Below, in pieces: positions 58,730 through 64,000 of a stretch of DNA of 64,000 bases. Under the pieces are notes generated by a model. That model did not search any database. It saw nothing but the letters and a program-made list of their open reading frames with translations, and was not told where the DNA came from. The translations under genes and the position numbers were made by a program. The stretch lies in assembly GCA_014155875.1 (NCBI GenBank), contig JACEFZ010028122.1:241001-305000 (forward strand), written 5' to 3'. Numbering within the stretch: the stretch's first letter is position 1; the number at the start of each line of letters is the position of its first letter. Source of the stretch: Cepaea nemoralis (Eukaryota; Mollusca; Gastropoda; Stylommatophora; Helicidae).

Positions 58730-58946
58730 TATTTTAGGTCATAACACATGAGGTGGAGCAAATTCCCTTCCTCGGCACCTTCCCTTCCCAGACAGTTCTG
58801 AAAATAGTCAAGTACCAAGTTTTATGAGGCTGGATCGACTCAAGAGCCATACTGGTCAGAAATAAAATTCTGCCTCTGCCCGGGGATTGAACCAGGAACC
58901 ATCGTCTTGGCGGTCAAAGCACACTAACCACTTTGCCAGCATGGCT
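58730..58946 (-). mobile_element. tRNA-like SINE, family 2, copy B
   Basis: Partner of 32180-32402, with the same A-box and B-box positions. Confidence 0.6.
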
Positions 58947-58999
58947 GCTTTTTTTTGGGTATACTACACATTGTTTTGGAAAAACATTAGAAACACAGC

Positions 59000-59165
59000 T
59001 GTGGGCGATTTGGCAGCAGACCGCCTCGGGTTGGTTTTTTATGAAATGGTATGGGTGCCGGTCGTTCAGATAGCAATGGCAAATTACTGAACGTAAACTT
59101 GCCCAGGAATCACGAACAGCCAAAAGATGCTGGGTTTGATTGCGACGTCCTGTAAAGGATATGCA
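59000..59165 (+). mobile_element. SINE with alternative 5' part, copy B
   Basis: Partner of 32440-32625. Ends CGACGTCCTGTAAAGGATAT. Confidence 0.6.
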
Positions 59166-60315
59166 ACTAACTGAACTAATACGTTGTATAAAGCAACAAT
59201 TAAAATTACATATTTGCTAAAAACTGCATTAGCTTTTGAAACAAAAATCGACCATATTGGATATGGTGATATTCCCAGATCCTTTAACATTGCTTTTTTT
59301 TCTTTACATCTGACAGTTACTTTTGACTTGTTATTTAGATTTGATCCTCCCAAAGGTAATTCTGTATGATAATGTGATTAGCTGAATTGTTTCTCGTCTG
59401 TATTTGATGGTAGAAGACTTGCTTTTATGTACATTTGATTGTAGATTTCTTCTGGCAAGAATTGTTGTCTGTTTTTCATGTTAGATTTCATCATTGATTT
59501 CTGGCTCATTGTTATGCAGCAATATAAAGATATAAGTAACAAATCAACCATTTGTACGGGCTTCTTTTCTCTCTTGTGTTTGTGTTGCTGTGCATGGTTT
59601 GTGGTGTAGTAGGTCAAGTTATGAGTACAGGGCCTGTTTACTGGACTTCTAGCTTATTGGGTGTATGGTGCTAACCGACTTCCAGTCGCCAGCATGGTGG
59701 TTAGGCGTTGAGCCGTTAGGGACTATGGCGTGTTTATAGTTGTAGCTACTGTTTGCAATCGCATTTTCCTCATGTTGGACTAGTAGTACATGGTTCCGTC
59801 GCTCTGCTACTGAGTGAGTGCGCGGGCGACACCGTGAGCTGTGAAATTCGCGTGGAATGCTTTTACATCTGTCCTGCACAGTGAACTGCATATTCGGAAC
59901 AATGGCTACTGGCGGTTGCTAAATTGACATTTTGCCCTTTCGATTCACGAGTGCATTTTTCAGGAGACTCCAGGGAGTCGGCGCTGAAGCTGCGGAGTTC
60001 GTGCTTTGTGTGATACTTTCGGCGGGTCACCCTGCAGTAAAAGACCGAGTATTGTGAGAAAACCCGGGTTAATGATGTCTTTCTGGTGACTGCAGAGTCC
60101 ATCGACAAGGAACTCTGGTATTCGTGGATGAATTTTGTGTTGACATTCTGACGGTGGCATTATGCATAGTGTACCTGTGCGGGCTTGTTGGATTGCCGAG
60201 ACTCCCGTCTATTCCACTTTTCACATTGGACAGTGGGGAGCATTTTGTGTGATGTTCGCTGGCACCGGAATGGAGCATTATGGGGACCACCCGTTGCCGT
60301 GAAGTTGGAACCTCG

Positions 60316-60362
60316 ACTGACTGACTGACTGACTGACTGACTGACTGACTGACTGACTGACA
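60316..60362. repeat. (GACT)n microsatellite, copy B
   Basis: About 47 bp, shorter than its partner at 33769-33838. Confidence 0.93.
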
Positions 60363-60489
60363 TGGTGCTAACCCCATATATGTAAAGGCCAGTCGGTACT
60401 GAAGGGGTTATGTGGTCAGTATCACGCTGGCTGCCTTCACTTCCAAAGACATTTCCTGATGTCCATTTCAGATTGGGTCGGGCTGAGAG

Positions 60490-60560
60490 CCCATTTCACA
60501 ATTTCAGATCTTTCTACAGAATGTCCACAAATTTCAAGTTTCAAAATAGTCTGTTTCGAA
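60490..60560 (+). pseudogene. mariner remnant D, scrap in copy B
   Basis: FTISDLSTECPQIS is the end of the N-terminal domain seen at 34660-34720. The rest was removed by the deletion. Confidence 0.65.
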
Positions 60561-61631
60561 TTGTCACAGGCTAAGCAGCCATGTGCAGGACGTGACAATT
60601 CCTTGGGTGAGCCCAGTACCAGAGCGCTAAGTGCTGGCTCTGCAATTATGGAAGCCACCTTGGATGGCGGGGAATCCCCATGATCTGCCCCTGCCATCCC
60701 TTGAGGGCTGACCGGGATGTCTTCGGCAACTCTAGCTTAACCAGGAAAGCACGTGGCTGTGTGATCTAGTGTTCATAGTGGACATTGCCTAGTACATCTC
60801 AGAGCTGAGCGTGAGGAGAGTGGGATTTTAAAAATTGGCTGTGGCCTTACTGGAGTTTAGAACATAGAATGTACACATATAGAGCAATATGAATAAAATT
60901 TGGTGGAACTGCCGGTAAAGCTGTGGAAATGTAAACAATATAAAATAACACAAAGTAATGCAGATTTACATAACAGAATTACGACTATAGAGTAGACTGG
61001 TATTATGGCGCTAGTGACTCGCCGCCACCCCTCCGCCGGTTAATTTAAACCAAGGGTGGGCAAACTACGGAACGCGGGCCGCATGTGGCCTGGCAATTGA
61101 TATTATGCGGCCCTCAAGGGCATTTAGAAATACAAAATTTTACTTCGTTTTAAGTTGTTGAATTTTACAAAATTTTATGTGCCATTATGATTGTTTTAAC
61201 ATTCTGAATAACATTTCTTCCTAATTTTCTATTTTTGTAAACATTCCTTGGCCTTCATAATGTAATGTTCAAATGCGAATTGATCGATTTTAATATAGAG
61301 AAATATTTATCAACATGTAAAAATTTAATAATATAGAAATATTTATCGACATATAAAAATTTAATAAGGATGATTTTATGAAAACAACATATTTCTCATG
61401 TGAATAAAATGATTTATTTCGCAAGAAAATATTGCATTTAGAAGTGTCTTGCTGTTATAAATTATTTCCACATTTAAAATGTTCAAATTAATTTATTTGT
61501 TGTAGTAGTCTTGATATAATTCTGAAATTTATTCTGAATTTACTCCTTGTTTTCCGAATATTTTATTGTCACATACTTCCGGAAATAGGTTTTGTTTCAT
61601 TTCCTTTTTAAAGTTTTGTAAAATTCTAACT

Positions 61632-62037
61632 GTTAGATGAATGCTGTGTTTTTAATGATGAATGGACAACTAAGTACTGTTTTATAAAAGTTGGTAATAA
61701 AACAGTTTGCTTGTTGTGTCGTGAGTCAGTGGCTGTCTTCAGGGAGTACAATTTAAGAAGACATTATCAAACAAAACATTCCGATTTCGGATACAATTTA
61801 ACAACCAAAGAAAGGGAAAGGAAGTGCCTGGAGTCGGTGACAAATTTGGAGAAACAGCAAACTGTTATAACTAAACAGTCTTCAATTCAAGATGCTGCAA
61901 CAGAAGCTAGTCTTGTGCTGTCACACAGAATTGTAAAACAGAACAAGCCATTTTCTGATGGCCAGTTCATCAAGGAATGTTTACTAGATGCAGCAAACAT
62001 TATGTGTCCAGAACAAAACAAACAAACACATAAATAA
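61632..62037 (+). pseudogene. hAT transposase N-terminal zinc-finger region
   Basis: The frame reads ECCVFNDEWTTKYCFIKVGN, then CLLCRESVAVFREYNLRRHY and QTKH. This is a BED-like C2-H2 finger that binds transposon ends. It then runs through SVTNLEKQQTVITKQSS to FSDGQFIKECLLDAANIMCP and stops at 62035. Its start in frame is before 61711. Confidence 0.75.
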
Positions 62038-63447
62038 ATTTGACAACATTACTTTATCAAGGAGAACTATGGTCTGACGTGTTGACAAGATAAGTGACAA
62101 TTTGATGCATAAACTTCAAGATGCAAGTAAATAATTTTATGGTACTCTCTTGCATTGGATGAAAGTACTGATGTACATGATACTGCCCAAATATTGATAT
62201 TTATACGTGGAATAAACACTTCTTTCAAACTCACTGAAGAGTTACTGAGTGTTGAGTCACTCAAAGACACAACCACAGGCCATGATATATTCAATGCTGC
62301 TACTAACTGTATTGAAAGAACTGGGTTGGTTTGGAACAAGATGGCAAGTGTTACAACTGACGGAGCTCGTGCTTTGACTGGAAAAAAATGTAGGTCTGGT
62401 AAAGTTGATAAGTGATAAGATTAAAGCAGAATATCCTGAACACACATTATTACCACTACTTCACTGTGATCCATCAAGAAAGTCTGTGTAAAACTGTTTT
62501 GAATATCAAGCATGTTATTGAACCAGTTGTCAGTGTCATCAACCTCATCAGATCAAGAGGACTTAATCACAGACAGTTCAAGGCATTATTTGACGATTTG
62601 GAAACTGAACATTCTGATGTCCCATACCACACCAGTGTTCAATGGCTGATTCTCGGCAAGGTCTTGAGGCGCGTGTGGGACCTCTGAGAAGAAATAGTGA
62701 TCTTCCGAGAGATGAAGGGCATTGAATGTGACTTTAATACTAACATTGTCAATAAAGAGTGGAAGTTAGACTTTATGTTTGCCATTGCAATTATGGAAAA
62801 GTTAAATAAATTGAATGTCAAACTTCAGGGAAATGGAGTGTTTGCACATGAATTGTATGTACATGTAAAATCAGTTCACGCAAAACTCTCACTGTTCTGC
62901 AGACAAGAAAGTTAAAAAAGGTTTTGTCATTTCCCTTTGCTGAAACAAGAAACCAGTTCTGGGGAAATGACTGAGAAGTACAAAACCCATGTAGATGCAT
63001 TGATTGAAGAATTTGGATGGAGATTCCAAGATTTCAAGAACTTAGAGCCACAATTCAATATTCTCAGTTCCCCTTTTAGTGCAGAAGCTGATAAGCCATA
63101 GAGGACATAACAGTTGGATCTGCTTAATTTACAAGCAGATCATGACATGAAAGAGAAATTCAAGACAGATAGTTTGCTGCATTTTTATGGATCTTTATCA
63201 GAAGAATTATTTCCCAACTTGAAAAAACTTTGCAGCAAAACTTGTATCATTGTTTGGATCAACATACATTTGCGAACAAGCTTTTTCTTGCTTGAGAATC
63301 AACAAATCTAAGAACAGGTCTTTACTGTCGTACTGCAACTTGCATGCTGTCATGCAAATTTCAACAAGTAAACCTTCTCCAGATTTCAAAATCTCATTAG
63401 AAATCAACAATACTAGTGACAATATAGTCGGCTTGTGTCTAAATTAA
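62038..63447 (+). pseudogene. hAT transposase catalytic and C-terminal region, broken
   Basis: Pieces in several frames: NITLSRRTM (about 62045), LDESTDVHDTAQILIFIRGI (62150-62215), NKMASVTTDGARALTGKKCR (62335-62395), LNIKHVIEPVVSVINLIRSR (62500-62555), LETEHSDVPYHTSVQWLILG (62595-62655) and FGSTYICEQAFSCLRINKSK (63252-63312), the dimerisation motif. There are at least five frameshifts or stops. Confidence 0.75.
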
Positions 63448-63642
63448 AGCCATTTAATTTAATTTAAAAAAAAAAAGAAAATACAATGTATTATAATAAA
63501 AAAATTGTAAGATCTTGTTACAAAATTAGTAAAAGTGTTTGTCCATATTGTAAAATATAATATATAAGTGTATAAGTAAAATAAAATTGCTATAATTAGT
63601 TATTTATAATGTTTAGTAACCTATGTTTTTAATTATTATTTC

Positions 63643-63873
63643 GCATATCCTTTACAGGACATTGCAGCTAACATCAGCATCTTTCAGCTGATTTTTGATT
63701 TCTTGGCAAGATTACGCTCAGTAGTTTGCCATTGCTTTCTGAGCGACCGGCTCACATACCCCATAAGTTAACAAAGCGGTGAGAACCGCTACCGAATCTC
63801 GCGCAGTTTCGTTCCTTACGTGTATATACGAAATTAAGGAGAAAGTCGTTAATCTCTAGGGTCAAGGAGCCAT
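63643..63873 (-). mobile_element. tRNA-derived SINE in hAT copy 2
   Basis: Same position in the hAT 3' UTR as in copies at 2620, 38408 and 46065. The head end is slightly shortened (GGCTCCTTGACCC on the minus strand). Confidence 0.7.
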
Positions 63874-63967
63874 AATTACTTATTGTGATAGGTTGTTGTA
63901 AATAAAGTCCCCCAAAAGCTTTTTAATTATCAATGTAGTCTACATACACAAAGTTTGCCCACACCAT

Positions 63968-64000
63968 ACTACTTTGGTGTAATTTGCAGATGGTTCTTCT
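63968..64000 (-). mobile_element. RTE-like LINE scrap at the window end (composite copy 4)
   Basis: TTGGTGTAATTTGCAGATGG is the same pre-FADD LINE segment that borders the hAT end in the other composite copies. It continues outside the window. Confidence 0.6.

Larger units (their letters stand above)
58365..61038 (+). repeat. Segmental duplication, copy B (about 2.7 kb)
   Basis: Colinear with 31797-35200 in the same orientation. It lacks the 33969-34659 stretch. The junction at 60492/60493 joins GAGAGCCC directly to ATTTCACAATTTC, with shared C bases at the breakpoint. Further small indels include the (GACT)n length. Confidence 0.88.
61051..63967 (+). mobile_element. hAT transposon copy 2, near full length, with SINE
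   Basis: The 5' end CAAGGGTGGGCAAACTACGG and 3' end AAGTTTGCCCACACCAT form the terminal inverted repeats. Inside are a GC-rich subterminal block (61075-61110, GCGGGCCGCATGTGGCC), an AT-rich 5' UTR, a broken transposase (61632-63440), an AT-rich 3' UTR and an embedded SINE. Related to the Charlie/GTF2IRD2-like branch of hAT. Confidence 0.82.

Overview
This window looks like repeat-dense intergenic or intronic DNA from an invertebrate animal, most likely a mollusc and possibly a cephalopod. I found no host gene that I can support. The evidence is the mix of many degenerate transposons (LINEs of several clades, hAT, mariner/Tc1, Helitron-like, Penelope-like and Ty3/gypsy), abundant tRNA-derived SINEs that share one conserved central block, and long microsatellites. 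The taxon is an inference from the repeat repertoire. Nothing here is bacterial: there are no operons, ribosome binding sites, CRISPR arrays or rRNA genes.

Layout. 1-4.6 kb holds the 3' part of an RTE-like LINE, a hAT remnant carrying a SINE, and a broken mariner. 4613-12604 is a young LTR retrotransposon with LTRs differing at 2 positions and a 5-bp target duplication. Its 1101-codon pol is intact and has integrase BEFORE reverse transcriptase, the Gmr1-like variant of Ty3/gypsy. It landed inside an older LINE 3' end. 12.8-15.8 kb holds microsatellites, SINEs, LINE ends and a small Tc1/mariner derivative. 15811-23784 is a second, older relative of the gypsy element, split by deletions and inserted in a GA microsatellite. 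24-31 kb holds LINE pieces, a cadherin-like exon fragment, SINEs and a mariner. 31.8-35.2 kb is one copy of a segmental duplication whose partner is 58.4-61.0 kb. 35.5-38.0 kb is a reverse-strand LINE with part of its 5' leader.

38.2-51 kb holds further copies of a composite hAT+SINE+LINE block, a LINE insertion with a 5' inversion and 12-bp target duplications (39567-41002), a second broken mariner, minisatellites, a second cadherin-like fragment and a reverse-strand L1/Tx1-type LINE nested in one composite block. 51.3-54.0 kb is the longest RTE-like LINE. 54.2-56.4 kb is a Helitron-like element filled with a 1.4-kb TCC tract. 56.4-58.2 kb holds LINE fragments and a Penelope-like GIY-YIG endonuclease domain. 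61.05-63.97 kb is the most complete hAT copy.

Almost all coding potential belongs to selfish elements. Only the pol frame of the young gypsy element (7400-10705) and the 474-codon LINE RT frame (52263-53687) are long and apparently intact. The main value of the window is its record of nested insertions and rearrangements, and the unusual gene order of the gypsy elements.
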